From Pseudomonas sp. SORT22 (GTDB lineage: Bacteria; Pseudomonadota; Gammaproteobacteria; Pseudomonadales; Pseudomonadaceae): a stretch of 64,000 bases of DNA. The notes under the pieces were generated by a model, which saw only the letters and a list, made by a program, of their open reading frames with translations, had not been told where the DNA came from and did no database searches. Positions 1 to 9,451 of this stretch are shown piece by piece (within the stretch, counting starts at the first letter, position 1; each line of letters begins with the position of its first letter). The stretch is taken from NCBI RefSeq assembly GCF_018417635.1, contig NZ_CP071007.1, positions 3,224,501 to 3,288,500 on the forward strand, in the 5' to 3' direction. The position numbers and the translations under genes are program-made.

Positions 1-1811
1 GGCGCCTGAGCCAGCCGCAGGTCAAGGTTGCGGTGCTGTCGACCTTCGAACACCGCAGCTTCGACCTGGCCGACATTCCCATGGTGTTCAAGCCGCAAAC
101 CGACCTGCTGATCCTCAACTACATCGCCAACCACATCATCGAAAGCGGCGCGGTGAACAAGGACTTCATCAGCAAGCACACACGCTTCGCCCTCGGCGCC
201 GATGACATCGGCTACGGCCTGCGCGCCGACGATCCACGCGAAGCCAAGGCCAGGAACGCCGACAAGGCCAACACCTGGAGCGACATCGATTTCGAGCAGT
301 TCGCCGCCTTTGTGCGGCCCTACACCCTTGAGCGCGCAGCCACCGAATCGGGCGTGCCGCAAGAGCGCCTCAAGGCGCTGGCCGAGCTGTATGCCGACCC
401 CAAGCGCAAGGTGGTGTCGTTCTGGACCATGGGCTTCAACCAGCATACCCGCGGGGTGTGGGCCAACAACCTGATCTACAACATCCACCTGCTCACCGGC
501 AAGATCAGCGAGCCGGGCAACAGCCCCTTCTCGCTCACCGGCCAGCCCTCGGCCTGTGGCACCGCCCGCGAAGTCGGGACCTTCTCGCACCGCTTGCCGG
601 CCGACCTGGTGGTGACCAACCCCAAGCACCGCGCCAGCGCCGAAAAAATCTGGAAGCTGCCCGCCGGCACTATCCAGGAGAAAGTCGGCTTTCATGCCGT
701 GCAACAGAGCCGCATGCTCAAGGACGGGGTGCTCAACGTCTACTGGACCCAGGCCAGCAATAACATGCACGCCGGGCCCAATATCATGCAGGAAGTGCTG
801 CCGGGCTGGCGCAAGCCGGACAATTTCGTGATTGTCTCGGACGTTTACCCCACGGTGTCGGCCCAGGCTGCCGACCTGATCCTGCCCAGCGCCATGTGGG
901 TAGAAAAGGAAGGCGCCTATGGCAATGCCGAGCGCCGCACCCAGTTCTGGCATCAGTTGGTGACCGCCCCGGGCGAAGCACGTTCAGACCTGTGGCAACT
1001 GATGGAGTTTTCCAAGCGCTTCACCACCGACGAGGTCTGGCCTGCCGAGTTGCTGGCCAAGGCCCCCGAGTACAAAGGCAAGACCCTGTTCGAAGTGCTG
1101 TACAAAAATGGTCAGGTCGACCAGTTCCCGGTCGAGCAGCTGCAAGCCGGCTACCACAACGATGAAGCCAAGGCCTTTGGCTTCTACGCGCAAAAGGGCT
1201 TGTTCGAAGAGTACGCACAGTTCGGCCGGGGCCATGGTCACGACCTGGCCGCATTTGATCGCTACCACAGCGAGCGCGGCCTGCGCTGGCCGGTGGTCGA
1301 CGGCCAGGAAACCCGCTGGCGCTACCGCGAAGGCTTCGACCCGTACGTGGAGAAAGGCAGTGAAGTGCAGTTTTACGGTTACCCGGACAAGAAGGCGATC
1401 ATCTTCGCCCTGCCCTACGAGCCGCCGGCCGAAGCACCGGATGCCGACTACCCGTTCTGGCTGAGTACCGGCCGGGTGCTGGAGCATTGGCACACCGGGA
1501 GCATGACCCAGCGCGTTGAAGAGTTGTACAAAGCAGTGCCCGATGCCCTGGTGTACATGCACCCTGACGATGCCAAGGCCCTGAATGCACGGCGCGGCAG
1601 CGAAGTGAAACTGATCAGCCGGCGCGGCGAGATTCGCGCGCGCATCGAAACCCGCGGGCGCAACAAGCCACCGCGCGGCCTGGTGTTCGTGCCGTTTTTC
1701 GATGCCAACAAGCTGATCAACAAAGTCACCCTGGACGCCACCGACCCGATCTCCAAGCAAACCGATTACAAGAAATGCGCCATACGCATCGAGCTGATCA
1801 GCGCGGCCTGA
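1..1811 (+). CDS. napA: Periplasmic nitrate reductase catalytic subunit NapA (5' end outside window)
   Basis: Large molybdopterin subunit that reduces nitrate to nitrite in the periplasm, taking electrons from NapB. The reading frame is already open at base 3 (reading [19 protein letters not shown]), so the GTG at base 33 is not the true start. About 600 of the usual roughly 830 residues are present. The N-terminal twin-arginine signal and [4Fe-4S] cysteines are therefore off-window. The visible part covers the molybdopterin oxidoreductase core and ends in the dinucleotide-binding domain, with [17 protein letters not shown] near base 1465 and [15 protein letters not shown] near 1690, both typical of NapA. 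It stops at TGA 1809-1811, and an AGGAG directly after it serves napB. The napABC order supports the assignment. Confidence 0.96.
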   Translation, partial: RLSQPQVKVAVLSTFEHRSFDLADIPMVFKPQTDLLILNYIANHIIESGAVNKDFISKHTRFALGADDIGYGLRADDPREAKARNADKANTWSDIDFEQFAAFVRPYTLERAATESGVPQERLKALAELYADPKRKVVSFWTMGFNQHTRGVWANNLIYNIHLLTGKISEPGNSPFSLTGQPSACGTAREVGTFSHRLPADLVVTNPKHRASAEKIWKLPAGTIQEKVGFHAVQQSRMLKDGVLNVYWTQASNNMHAGPNIMQEVLPGWRKPDNFVIVSDVYPTVSAQAADLILPSAMWVEKEGAYGNAERRTQFWHQLVTAPGEARSDLWQLMEFSKRFTTDEVWPAELLAKAPEYKGKTLFEVLYKNGQVDQFPVEQLQAGYHNDEAKAFGFYAQKGLFEEYAQFGRGHGHDLAAFDRYHSERGLRWPVVDGQETRWRYREGFDPYVEKGSEVQFYGYPDKKAIIFALPYEPPAEAPDADYPFWLSTGRVLEHWHTGSMTQRVEELYKAVPDALVYMHPDDAKALNARRGSEVKLISRRGEIRARIETRGRNKPPRGLVFVPFFDANKLINKVTLDATDPISKQTDYKKCAIRIELISAA

Positions 1812-1822
1812 GGAGAACCGTC

Positions 1823-2308
1823 ATGCCCATTCGCAGCCTGCCTTTGCTGCTGTTCGCGGTCATCGGCCTGGTGGTCGCCGCCGAAGTCGACTACCCCCTC
1901 GATGCCCCCGGCCCCGATGGCCGGCGCCCGGGCGGCACGCTGACCCAGAGTTTGCCGGCGCCGCCGCTGGCCAACGACGAGAACAAGGACCTCAAGCGCG
2001 AACGCAATTACCCCGACCAGCCGCCGACCATCCCCCACACGATTCGCGGCTATCAGGTCGACCTCAACGGCAACAAGTGCCTGTCCTGCCACAGCCGCGC
2101 CAACAGTGCGCGCAGCCAGGCGACCATGATCAGCATCACCCACTACATGGACCGCGACGGCCAGGCGTTGGCGGCGGTATCGCCACGGCGCTACTTCTGC
2201 ACCCAGTGTCATGTGCCGCAAAAAGAGGTGCAGCCACTGGTGGGCAACAGCTTCGAAACCATCGACAAGCTGCTGCAAGACGACGCCAACGCCGCGCAAA
2301 AACCCTGA
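1823..2308 (+). CDS. napB: Periplasmic nitrate reductase diheme cytochrome c subunit NapB
   Basis: 161-residue electron-transfer subunit of NapAB that passes electrons from NapC to NapA. The ATG at 1823 is chosen because AGGAG (1811-1815) precedes it and the protein then begins with a Sec signal peptide (MPIRSLPLLLFAVIGLVVA, then AEVDYP). The in-frame start 48 bases upstream lies inside napA and would spoil the signal. Two CxxCH haem motifs are present, CLSCH and CTQCH, as expected for NapB, together with the family-type sequence VGNSFETIDKLL near the end. The gene sits 11 bases after napA and 9 bases before napC, so the three are almost certainly cotranscribed. Confidence 0.95.
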   Translation: MPIRSLPLLLFAVIGLVVAAEVDYPLDAPGPDGRRPGGTLTQSLPAPPLANDENKDLKRERNYPDQPPTIPHTIRGYQVDLNGNKCLSCHSRANSARSQATMISITHYMDRDGQALAAVSPRRYFCTQCHVPQKEVQPLVGNSFETIDKLLQDDANAAQKP

Positions 2309-2317
2309 GGAGGCGCC

Positions 2318-2914
2318 ATGCGAGCACTGTTCGGGCTACTCAAGCAATACTGGGGCATTCTCTGGCGGCCCAGTGTCTACTACAGCCTGGGCTTTCTGAC
2401 CCTCGGCGGGTTCGTCGCCGGGATCATCTTCTGGGGCGGCTTCAACACCGCCCTGGAGGTGACCAACACCGAGAAGTTCTGCACCTCCTGCCATGAGATG
2501 CGCGACAACGTCTTTGTCGAACTCAAGGAGACCATTCACTACAGCAACCGCTCCGGGGTACGCGCCAGTTGCCCGGATTGCCATGTACCGCACGAATGGA
2601 CACACAAGATCGCGCGCAAGATGCAGGCGTCCAAGGAAGTCTGGGGCAAGATTTTCGGCACCATCGACACCCGCGACAAATTCCTCGCGCACCGCCGTGA
2701 ACTGGCCGAGCACGAATGGGCGCGGCTCAAGGCCAACGATTCGCGCGAATGTCGCAACTGCCACAACTTCGAGTTCATGGATTTCACCCGCCAGAGCAAA
2801 CGCGCCGCAGCCATGCACTCGACCTCGCTGGCCAGCGGGCAGGCGACCTGTATCGATTGCCACAAGGGCATCGCCCACAAACTGCCGGACATGCGCGGGG
2901 TGCCGGGTTGGTAG
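2318..2914 (+). CDS. napC: NapC/NirT-type membrane tetraheme cytochrome c
   Basis: 198-residue quinol dehydrogenase that takes electrons from the membrane quinol pool and gives them to NapB. A single N-terminal membrane anchor (about residues 20-42, [20 protein letters not shown]) is followed by a periplasmic domain with four CxxCH haem motifs: CTSCH, CPDCH, CRNCH and CIDCH. Length and motif number match the NapC/NirT family. The start at 2318 follows GAGG (2308-2311) at normal spacing. This is the last gene of the nap operon; a REP pair beginning 3 bases after the stop probably marks the transcript end. Confidence 0.95.
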   Translation: MRALFGLLKQYWGILWRPSVYYSLGFLTLGGFVAGIIFWGGFNTALEVTNTEKFCTSCHEMRDNVFVELKETIHYSNRSGVRASCPDCHVPHEWTHKIARKMQASKEVWGKIFGTIDTRDKFLAHRRELAEHEWARLKANDSRECRNCHNFEFMDFTRQSKRAAAMHSTSLASGQATCIDCHKGIAHKLPDMRGVPGW

Positions 2915-2917
2915 CCG

Positions 2918-3030
2918 CTGCACCGGCCTCATCGCGGGTCAAGTCGGGTCGCCGCACCGCCGCTCCTACAGTGGAACTGTGTACACCGGACCTGTGGGAG
3001 CGGGCTTGACCCGCGATGAGGCCGGTGCAG
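2918..3030. repeat. REP pair (REPIN) after napC
   Basis: Two inverted arms of 26 bases (2918-2943 and 3005-3030) are perfectly complementary. Each carries the Pseudomonas REP core ATCGCGGGTCAAG. The inner part holds further REP-like sequence (CACCGCCGCTCCTACAG and CTGTGGGAGCGGGC). The element fills the gap between the nap and pqi operons and could form a very stable hairpin. REP elements in this genus are spread by RAYT transposases; none is seen in this window. Confidence 0.9.
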
Positions 3031-3119
3031 CCAACTCCCGCAGTGGGTAAAAAATCCGAAGCCCCGCGCCAGCGCCGACTATATTGAGCTAGTCCCCGCC
3101 CGCAGCCAGAGCGCGCGCC

Positions 3120-3719
3120 ATGCTGGATACCCATCAGTTGATCATCTGCGAACATTGCGACTGCGTGTACCAGAAAGTCAGCCTCGGCAAACATCAGAAG
3201 GCCCTGTGTCAGTGCTGTGGCGCGGTGCTGCAGCGCTATAACGGCCTGAGCGTGCAGCAACGCCTGGCCCTGAGCGTCACCGCGCTAATCCTCTGGGTGT
3301 TCGCCAATTTCTACCCGATCATGAGCATCAGCCTAAAAGGCCTGCACAACAGCGCCACCCTGTGGGACTCGGTGCGGGCCCTGGCCAATGGGCCGATCAC
3401 CTTTATCGCCCTGGTGGCGGCGATTTCGATCATCATCGCCCCGGTGTTCCAGTTGCTGCTGTTGATCTGGGTGCTCGGCTTTGCCCTGGCCGGCGGCCGC
3501 GCCCCGGGCTTCAGCCTGTGCATGCGCTGGCTGGAAACCCTGCGCCCGTGGAGCATGCTCGAAGTCTGCCTGCTCGGCGCCATGGTCGCGGTGTTCAAGC
3601 TGGCCGGCATGCTCGATGTGCTGCCGGGCATCGGCCTGCTGGCACTGGCGGCCCTGAGCCTGTTGATTCTGCGCATCGCCGGGCGCGACATCCGCGAGCT
3701 CTGGGACGTGCTGCCATGA
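3120..3719 (+). CDS. pqiA: Paraquat-inducible protein A, first half-protein
   Basis: 199-residue inner-membrane protein of the PqiA family, partner of the MCE protein PqiB in intermembrane lipid transport. It starts with a four-cysteine zinc-ribbon-like segment (CEHC ... CQCC, residues 10-34). About four hydrophobic helices follow, including ALSVTALILWVFANFYPIMS and the downstream pair ending LLALAALSLLIL. E. coli PqiA is about twice this length and joins two such modules in one chain; here the modules are separate genes. The ATG at 3120 is the only sensible start and no strong Shine-Dalgarno is visible. The stop overlaps the next start (ATGA at 3716-3719), implying coupled translation. Confidence 0.88.
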   Translation: MLDTHQLIICEHCDCVYQKVSLGKHQKALCQCCGAVLQRYNGLSVQQRLALSVTALILWVFANFYPIMSISLKGLHNSATLWDSVRALANGPITFIALVAAISIIIAPVFQLLLLIWVLGFALAGGRAPGFSLCMRWLETLRPWSMLEVCLLGAMVAVFKLAGMLDVLPGIGLLALAALSLLILRIAGRDIRELWDVLP

Positions 3720-4342
3720 GCCGCCCACCGCGCGCCGCCAAGCTCAACCTGGTGCTCTGCCATGCCTGCGGCATGGCCTGCGACAACACTCATCAGCCGC
3801 ACGAATGCGAACGCTGCGGCGCGCCGCTGCATGCGCACAAGCCCGATTCGCTGACCCGCACCTGGGCCTACCTGGTCGCCTCGCTGGTGCTCTATATCCC
3901 CGCCAACCTGCTGCCGGTGATGAACACCACGCTGTTCGGCAGCGGCGCCGACAGTACCATCATGAGCGGCGTCATGGAGTTCTGGGAGCATGGCGCCTGG
4001 GACATCGCCCTGATCATCTTCATCGCCAGCATCGCTGTACCGGCGACCAAATTCGTTGCCCTCGCCCTGCTGCTGATCACCGTGCAGCGCCGCAGCACCT
4101 GGGCGCAGACGCAACGGGCGCGCCTGTACCGCTTCGTCGAGCTGATCGGCTACTGGTCGATGCTCGATGTGCTGGTGGTCGCCCTGGTGGCGGCGCTGGT
4201 CAAGTTCCAGGCCCTGGGCGATATCGAACCGCGCCCGGGCATTCTGTTCTTCGGCATGGTGGTGGTGCTGACCATGCTTGCGGCAATGAGCTTCGACCCT
4301 AGACTGATCTGGCACCACGACAAGGAGCAGGCCGATGACTGA
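3716..4342 (+). CDS. pqiA: Paraquat-inducible protein A, second half-protein
   Basis: 208-residue second PqiA module. The start is the ATG at 3716 inside ATGA, because the protein then begins with its own zinc-ribbon-like cysteines (CHAC ... CERC, about residues 15-40) before about four membrane helices (YLVASLVLYIPANLLPVM onwards). A further upstream start would read out of frame through the preceding gene. Both modules retain the family sequence WSML (RPWSMLEVCLLG in the first, GYWSMLDVLVVA in the second). The stop overlaps pqiB by 8 bases. The two proteins probably act together as the membrane part of the Pqi complex. Confidence 0.87.
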   Translation: MSRPPRAAKLNLVLCHACGMACDNTHQPHECERCGAPLHAHKPDSLTRTWAYLVASLVLYIPANLLPVMNTTLFGSGADSTIMSGVMEFWEHGAWDIALIIFIASIAVPATKFVALALLLITVQRRSTWAQTQRARLYRFVELIGYWSMLDVLVVALVAALVKFQALGDIEPRPGILFFGMVVVLTMLAAMSFDPRLIWHHDKEQADD

Positions 4343-5987
4343 TACCCGCCAAGACAGCCCCCAACCCGGCCAGCCCGGGGTCAAGACCCGGCGCTTCAGC
4401 ATCTCGCTGGTGTGGATCGTACCGCTGGTGGCGGTGCTGGTGGGCTTGTCGCTGGTGGTCCACAACGTCATGCAGCAAGGCCCGACCATCGAGATCACCT
4501 TCAAGACCGGCCAGGGCCTGGAGGCCAACAAGACCGCGGTCAAGTACCGCAACGTGGTGATCGGCCAGGTCACCGCAGTGGAGTTGAGCAAGGACCAGAA
4601 GAGCGTCACCGCCACGGTCAAGCTGGTCAAGCAGGCCGACAATTTTACCCGCGAGGACTCCAAGTTCTGGGTAGTGCGCGCGCGCATCGGCGCCGGCGGC
4701 GTGTCGGGCATCGACACCCTGCTGTCCGGCGACTTCATCGGCGCCGATTCCGGCGAATCTCACACCCGCGCCAAGGCCTTCGTCGGCCTCGAATCGCCGC
4801 CGCCGATCACCTACGGCGAGCCCGGCAAGCGCTTTTTCCTGCACGCCAGCGACCTCGGCTCGCTGGGGGTCGGTTCGCCGGTCTACTACCGCAAGATCCC
4901 GGTCGGCCAGGTGGTCGCCTATAACCTCGACGAGAACGGCAAAGGGGTGAGTATCGAGGTGTTCATCAACTCGCCCAGCGATGCCTTCGTCACCGACAAC
5001 ACGCGGTTCTGGAACGCCAGCGGCGTCGATGTCGAGGTCGGCGCCAACGGCTTTGCCTTTCGTACCGAATCGCTGTCGTCGGTGATTGTCGGCGGCATTG
5101 CCTTTCGCGCCCCCGACTACAGCCCCGATGACCAGGTGGCCGCCGAAGACCGCCAGTTCGAACTGTTCGACGACCGCGCCCGGGCCCTGTCGCCGCCGCA
5201 TGGCAAGGCGCAGTACCTGAGCCTGCGTTTCGACCAGGCGCTGCGCGGCCTCAAGGTCGGAGCGCCGGTGGAGTTCCTCGGCGTCGAGATCGGCTCGGTG
5301 GTGTCGGTCAACCTCGATTTCGACGTCGACAAGCGCACCTTTCCGGTCAATGTCGGCATCGTCATCTACCCGCAACGCCTGGGCCGCGCCCACACCAAGC
5401 TGCTCAAGGCGCTGAACCACGACCCCGACGACGAAAAAGCCGCCGCGCAGTTGCTCGGCACCTTCGTCGACAACGGCCTGCGTGCCCAGGCGCGCAGCGG
5501 CAACCTGCTCACCGGGCAGTTGTACATCGCCCTGGATTTCGACCCCAAGGCGCCGAAAGTGGTGTTCGACCCGAGCGCCCGACCGATTACCATCCCCACC
5601 GTACCGGGTAGCCTGGAGCAACTGCAGGAGCAGTTCCAGGCCATGGTCGAGAAGCTCAACCGCCTGCCGATCGAGCGCATCGCCAACAACCTCGACGCCA
5701 ACCTGGTGGAACTGCGCAAGGGCCTGCAGCAGTTCAACAGCCGTACCTTGCCGGGCGTCCAGGGCACCTTGCAGGAGGTCAGCAAGACCCTGCAGTCGGC
5801 CAACTCGACCCTGGCCGAGGATTCGCCGCAACGCGAGCAACTGACCCAGACCCTCGACGAGCTGGGGCGCATGTCGCGCTCGCTCCGGGAGCTGGCCGAC
5901 TACCTGGGGCGCAACCCCGAGTCGCTGCTGCGCGGCCGGCCCAAGGATGCACCCGCTGACGCTTTGAAACCTTCGTCGCGCAACTGA
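4335..5987 (+). CDS. pqiB: PqiB-like MCE protein (intermembrane lipid transport)
   Basis: 550-residue membrane-anchored periplasmic protein. A short cytoplasmic N-terminus leads into one transmembrane helix (about residues 22-45, LVWIVPLVAVLVGLSLVVHN) and then three MCE/MlaD domains. These begin near residues 49 (GPTIEITFKTGQGLEAN), 160 (FFLHASDLGSLGVGSPVYYR) and 290 (YLSLRFDQALRGLKVGAPV). A long helical tail (about residues 420-530) follows. In E. coli PqiB, three stacked MCE rings and a coiled-coil needle bridge the periplasm to the outer membrane; length and domain order here match. It overlaps the PqiA module upstream and precedes the PqiC lipoprotein. Confidence 0.93.
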   Translation: MTDTRQDSPQPGQPGVKTRRFSISLVWIVPLVAVLVGLSLVVHNVMQQGPTIEITFKTGQGLEANKTAVKYRNVVIGQVTAVELSKDQKSVTATVKLVKQADNFTREDSKFWVVRARIGAGGVSGIDTLLSGDFIGADSGESHTRAKAFVGLESPPPITYGEPGKRFFLHASDLGSLGVGSPVYYRKIPVGQVVAYNLDENGKGVSIEVFINSPSDAFVTDNTRFWNASGVDVEVGANGFAFRTESLSSVIVGGIAFRAPDYSPDDQVAAEDRQFELFDDRARALSPPHGKAQYLSLRFDQALRGLKVGAPVEFLGVEIGSVVSVNLDFDVDKRTFPVNVGIVIYPQRLGRAHTKLLKALNHDPDDEKAAAQLLGTFVDNGLRAQARSGNLLTGQLYIALDFDPKAPKVVFDPSARPITIPTVPGSLEQLQEQFQAMVEKLNRLPIERIANNLDANLVELRKGLQQFNSRTLPGVQGTLQEVSKTLQSANSTLAEDSPQREQLTQTLDELGRMSRSLRELADYLGRNPESLLRGRPKDAPADALKPSSRN

Positions 5988-6003
5988 CCGCAGGAGCACA
6001 CCC

Positions 6004-6549
6004 ATGGCGCATGCCTTCAAGATTGCCGTGTTGAGCCTGGCCTTGCTGCTGGCCGCTTGCCGCAGCGACCCGATCCACTACCACACGCTGATCCCGCAAC
6101 AGCCGGCCGCGGCCAGCAGTGCCGATGTGCTACTGGAACAGGTCAGCGTGCCGCCGCAGGTCGATCGCCCGCAGGTGGTGATTCGTCAGGGCAACAGCAG
6201 CCTGGCGATCCTTGAGACCGAATGGTGGGGCGCAAGCCTCGCCGACGAGCTGCGCAACGCCCTGGTCAACCAGTTCGCCAGCAGCAGCGCCCAGCCACGC
6301 CTGGGCCTGCGCGTGGAAGTCCAGCGCTTTGACTCGGTGCCTGGGCAATACGCCCTGTTCGATGCCCGCTGGCGTCTGCGGGCCGCCAACGGCGGCGCGG
6401 CGCTCAACTGTCGCAGCGTGATCCAGACCCCGGCCGGGGCCAGCATCGACGCGCTGGTGCTGGCCCACCAGCAGAACCTCAAGCGCTTCACCGAACTGGT
6501 CAGCCAGGCGGCCAGCGGCGGCGCCAGTCGCTGCCCGGCGCTGCGCTAA
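6004..6549 (+). CDS. pqiC: PqiC-like outer-membrane lipoprotein
   Basis: 181-residue lipoprotein with a clear lipobox (LLLAAC, acylated Cys19) after a short signal peptide. The body fits the PqiC/ABC-type transport auxiliary family: an early YHTL stretch, VPPQVDRPQVVIRQ, and WWGASLADELRNALVNQ. In E. coli PqiC forms an outer-membrane ring that receives the PqiB needle. The ATG at 6004 follows AGGAG (5992-5996). It is the fourth gene of the pqi operon, 16 bases after pqiB. Confidence 0.88.
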   Translation: MAHAFKIAVLSLALLLAACRSDPIHYHTLIPQQPAAASSADVLLEQVSVPPQVDRPQVVIRQGNSSLAILETEWWGASLADELRNALVNQFASSSAQPRLGLRVEVQRFDSVPGQYALFDARWRLRAANGGAALNCRSVIQTPAGASIDALVLAHQQNLKRFTELVSQAASGGASRCPALR

Positions 6550-6579
6550 AGCGCCGATTGCCCGCCCAAGGAGACGCCG

Positions 6580-7677
6580 ATGGCCAACAACCGCCCCCTG
6601 CACCTGGGCACCTCCCGCGAACTGCTGGATGTGCTGATCCGCGCTGGCCTGATCGCGGTGCTGGTGATGTTCTGCTTCGAGATCTTCCGGCCGTTTTTGA
6701 GCCTGATGCTCTGGGCGGTGATCCTGGCGATCACCCTCTACCCGCTCAACCAGCGCCTGGGCAGCTGGCTGGGTGGCCGCCCTGGCTGGGCCGCGGTGGT
6801 GCTGGTGATTATCGGCCTGGCCTGCCTGATCGGGCCGTTGAGCCTGCTCGGCACCTCGGTGGCCGACACCGTGCAGCAAGGCATCCACGGCTTCGAGGAC
6901 CAGCGCATCGAAATCCCGTCGCCGCCGGACAACGTGCGTGACTGGCCGCTGATCGGCGCACCGCTGTACGGTATCTGGGCCCATGCCAGCAGCGACCTGA
7001 GCTGGGCGTTGTCGCAGGTGGCCCCGCACCTCAAGGGCGTGAGCAAGACCTTGCTGACGCAACTGGCCGGGATCGGCTCGGGCATCCTGGTGTTCGTGGT
7101 TGCCCTGGTGGTCGCCGGGGTGATCATGGCCAAGGGCGACAATGGTCAGCGCACCGCCGAGGCCATTGCCATGCGCATTTCCGGGCCACAGCGCGGCGAG
7201 CAACTGGCCGCGCTGTGCACCGCGACCATTCGCGCCGTGGCCCAGGGCGTGGTCGGCATCGCCTTCGTGCAGATGCTGCTGGTGGGCATCGGCCTGGTGG
7301 TCATGGGCGTGCCCGCGGCCGGGGTGCTGGCGCTACTGGTGTTGCTGCTGGGCATCACCCAGCTGCCGGTGCTGCTGGTGACCTTGCCGGTGGTGATCTA
7401 CGTGTTTGCCCATGACGGAGTCAGTGCCAGCACGGTGATCTTCGCCATCTGGACCCTGCTCGCCGGGCTGTGCGACAACGTCCTCAAGCCACTGCTGCTG
7501 GGCCGCGGGGTTGCCGTGCCGATGCCGGTAGTGCTGATCGGCGCGCTCGGCGGCATGTTGACCAACGGCATCATCGGCCTGTTCATCGGCCCGGTGGTGC
7601 TGGCCGTGGGTTACGAGCTGTTCATGAGCTGGGTGGCGCAGCCGCTGGCCGCCGACAGCCCGGCCGAAGAGCCCTGA
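6580..7677 (+). CDS. AI-2E transporter family (PerM-type) membrane protein
   Basis: 365-residue polytopic membrane protein of the AI-2E/PerM exporter family. Hydrophobic segments run from residue 18 (VLIRAGLIAVLVMFCFEIF) through a cluster at about residues 160-360. The C-terminal part contains GITQLPVLLVTLPVVIYVF and LCDNVLKPLLLGRGV; the latter resembles the family's conserved DNxLKPxLLG segment. Substrates are poorly known; members have been linked to autoinducer-2, osmotic balance and lipids. It follows pqiC by 30 bases with AAGGAG at 6568-6573, so it may belong to the pqi transcript. Nothing in the sequence ties it to quorum sensing. Confidence 0.85.
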   Translation: MANNRPLHLGTSRELLDVLIRAGLIAVLVMFCFEIFRPFLSLMLWAVILAITLYPLNQRLGSWLGGRPGWAAVVLVIIGLACLIGPLSLLGTSVADTVQQGIHGFEDQRIEIPSPPDNVRDWPLIGAPLYGIWAHASSDLSWALSQVAPHLKGVSKTLLTQLAGIGSGILVFVVALVVAGVIMAKGDNGQRTAEAIAMRISGPQRGEQLAALCTATIRAVAQGVVGIAFVQMLLVGIGLVVMGVPAAGVLALLVLLLGITQLPVLLVTLPVVIYVFAHDGVSASTVIFAIWTLLAGLCDNVLKPLLLGRGVAVPMPVVLIGALGGMLTNGIIGLFIGPVVLAVGYELFMSWVAQPLAADSPAEEP

Positions 7678-7679
7678 GT

Positions 7680-9296
7680 TCAGGGCGCCCCGGGCGGCTG
7701 CGCCGGGGCGCTGTACCACTGCGCCGGGGGCACCGACTTGGGCTGTTGCGGGTCGCCCAGGTAATGCGGCGACATGATCTGCACGCCGTACTCGTTGAAC
7801 ACGTCCTGGATATGCCCGTGCAGTTCGCTGAGCAGCACCGCCCGCGGCCGGGGCTGGCTGGGAATGGCCTGGGCCACCAGGCGGTACTCGGGATAGAAGT
7901 CCGACAGGGCGGTCTGGAACACCTGCGGCAACGGTTGCTCGAGGATGCCATTGGTACGCCGCGCCGCCTCCAGCAGCATCGCCTCGACTTGTCGCCAGGG
8001 CGTGTCGTAGCCAATGGTCACGGTGGTGTCGACCACATAGCCCTCGCCCTCGACGATCCGCGAGTAGTTCTTGGTCACGCTGGCAGTGATCAACGAATTG
8101 GGCAGCGTCAGCACTTCACCCAGGCCAGTGCGGATGCGGGTGGTGAACATGCCAAGCTCGGTGACCGTGCCCTCGTACTCGCCGATGCGCACGAATTCGC
8201 CAGGACGCAAAGTGCGCGTGTAGGTCAGGATCAGCCCGGCAGCGGCCTGGCCGACGACGCTGGTGGCGCCCAGGGAAATCATCAGGCCGATCAATACCGA
8301 CAAGCCCTTGAACGCGTCGGTACCCGCACCAGGCAGGTATGGGTAGGCCATGGCCAGGGCGAACAACCAGATCGCCAGGGCAGTCAGGCGCGTGGTCGGG
8401 GCCAAGGTTTCCTGGTTGAGCCAGCTCAGGGTCCCGGGCACCGCCAGGCGGCGCAGCAAGCGGCGGCTGAAAGCGACCGCGCCACGGGCAATGAAAAAAA
8501 TCGCCAGGGCCACCACCAGCCCCGGCACCGCGCTGATCATGCCTTCGAGCAGGTAGCGCAGCAGCTCCAGCAAGTATTCATTGAGGCGCTCGCCCCATGG
8601 CCGGGTGTAGGGAAAGCGCGACAGGACAAAACCCAGCCATTCATAACTGAGCAAGGCGATCAGCAACCAGCGCACGCTCTCCAGCACCCGGCGTATCAAG
8701 GTGTAGAAGAAATTCGCCTCGATCACCGGCGTCTGCCCCACGCTCAGGGTCCGCGCGTGACGGCGCATCAGCCGCGGCAGGCGCGCTTGCAGCTTGCCTC
8801 TGGTAAACGCGATAGCCCACAACAGCGCCAGGTACAGCGCGGTGGCCAGCGCTGCTGCCAGCCCCGCGCGTGCCAGCCGTTGCAGGTTACGCGCCTCGCG
8901 CTGCTCGCCCACGGCCTGGCGCAGGTTGGCCGCGGCCTGCTCGGCGGCCTCGCGCACCGTGCCCTGGCTCAGCGGGTCAATGTCGCGGCTGGAGACAATG
9001 AACGCACGTTTGTCGCCCAGCAGCACCAAATAGCTGGACTGCACCGGGTCGAGGCTGACCTGCGGGTCGGGGCTGTCATCCAGGGTTTCGCCGATCACCG
9101 TGCGGGCGCGCTTGACCCGCAACTGCGGGGTTTCGCCCAGCACCGTCGCGCGAAACAGCATGATGCTGCGGTTGAACACCTTCAGCTCCACCGGCTCGGC
9201 GCTGGCCGCCGCCGCGCCTGGCTCCTGGGCCCAGGTCAGGGCGCCCAGCAGCAACCCGCCAATCAGCAGCCACGCCTTGAGTACCGCATTGCTCAT
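7680..9296 (-). CDS. MscS-family mechanosensitive ion channel
   Basis: 538-residue inner-membrane protein. A signal peptide (ending TWAQ, about residue 24) and a periplasmic region of about 115 residues precede five or so membrane helices (from about residue 145). The pore helix and beta domain are at about residues 335-410. The segment SLGATSVVGQAAAGLILTYTRTLRPGE matches the MscS TM3/beta junction, followed by GTVTELGMFTTRIRTGLGEVLTLPNSLI. Such channels open under hypo-osmotic stress. It is larger than E. coli MscS (286 residues), resembling the extended YnaI/YbdG-type members. It converges on the AI-2E gene, with stops 2 bases apart, and is divergent from uspA-like 9452-10348. Confidence 0.88.
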   Translation of the reverse strand: MSNAVLKAWLLIGGLLLGALTWAQEPGAAAASAEPVELKVFNRSIMLFRATVLGETPQLRVKRARTVIGETLDDSPDPQVSLDPVQSSYLVLLGDKRAFIVSSRDIDPLSQGTVREAAEQAAANLRQAVGEQREARNLQRLARAGLAAALATALYLALLWAIAFTRGKLQARLPRLMRRHARTLSVGQTPVIEANFFYTLIRRVLESVRWLLIALLSYEWLGFVLSRFPYTRPWGERLNEYLLELLRYLLEGMISAVPGLVVALAIFFIARGAVAFSRRLLRRLAVPGTLSWLNQETLAPTTRLTALAIWLFALAMAYPYLPGAGTDAFKGLSVLIGLMISLGATSVVGQAAAGLILTYTRTLRPGEFVRIGEYEGTVTELGMFTTRIRTGLGEVLTLPNSLITASVTKNYSRIVEGEGYVVDTTVTIGYDTPWRQVEAMLLEAARRTNGILEQPLPQVFQTALSDFYPEYRLVAQAIPSQPRPRAVLLSELHGHIQDVFNEYGVQIMSPHYLGDPQQPKSVPPAQWYSAPAQPPGAP

Positions 9297-9451
9297 GCCC
9301 TCACCCTCGCCCGCCCGGTCCTGTAGCGCAGCCTAGACCAGCGCGGACCGCTTGTCAGATAGCCCGCTCCGGAGCCTGCGGGCGCCCCGCTGCGATGGAC
9401 TAGACTTCAAGCACCGGGGGGCTGGCAACACAACGCTACCGGAGGTGCCCC

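Noticed and set aside
3120..4342. The two PqiA modules as one gene broken by a frameshift
   Set aside because: Each part has its own start, zinc-ribbon cysteines and full set of helices, and they join by a classic ATGA overlap, which points to two real genes.
4299..6020. 573-codon open frame on the minus strand across pqiB
   Set aside because: It runs opposite a clear three-MCE-domain protein; the translation is rich in Gln, His, Gly and Ala without motifs, the usual antisense shadow in G+C-rich genes.
6580..7677. AI-2E family protein taken as evidence for autoinducer-2 quorum sensing
   Set aside because: The family name is historical; there are no luxS or lsr genes in the window and the gene follows a lipid-transport operon.
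7470..9326. 618-codon plus-strand frame across the mscS-like gene
   Set aside because: Antisense shadow: composition is repetitive Gln/Arg/His-rich and the opposite strand encodes a convincing channel with signal peptide and pore motif.
9297..9451. Anr/Fnr box before the universal stress gene
   Set aside because: Searched for TTGAT-N4-ATCAA or close variants in this divergent region and found none.
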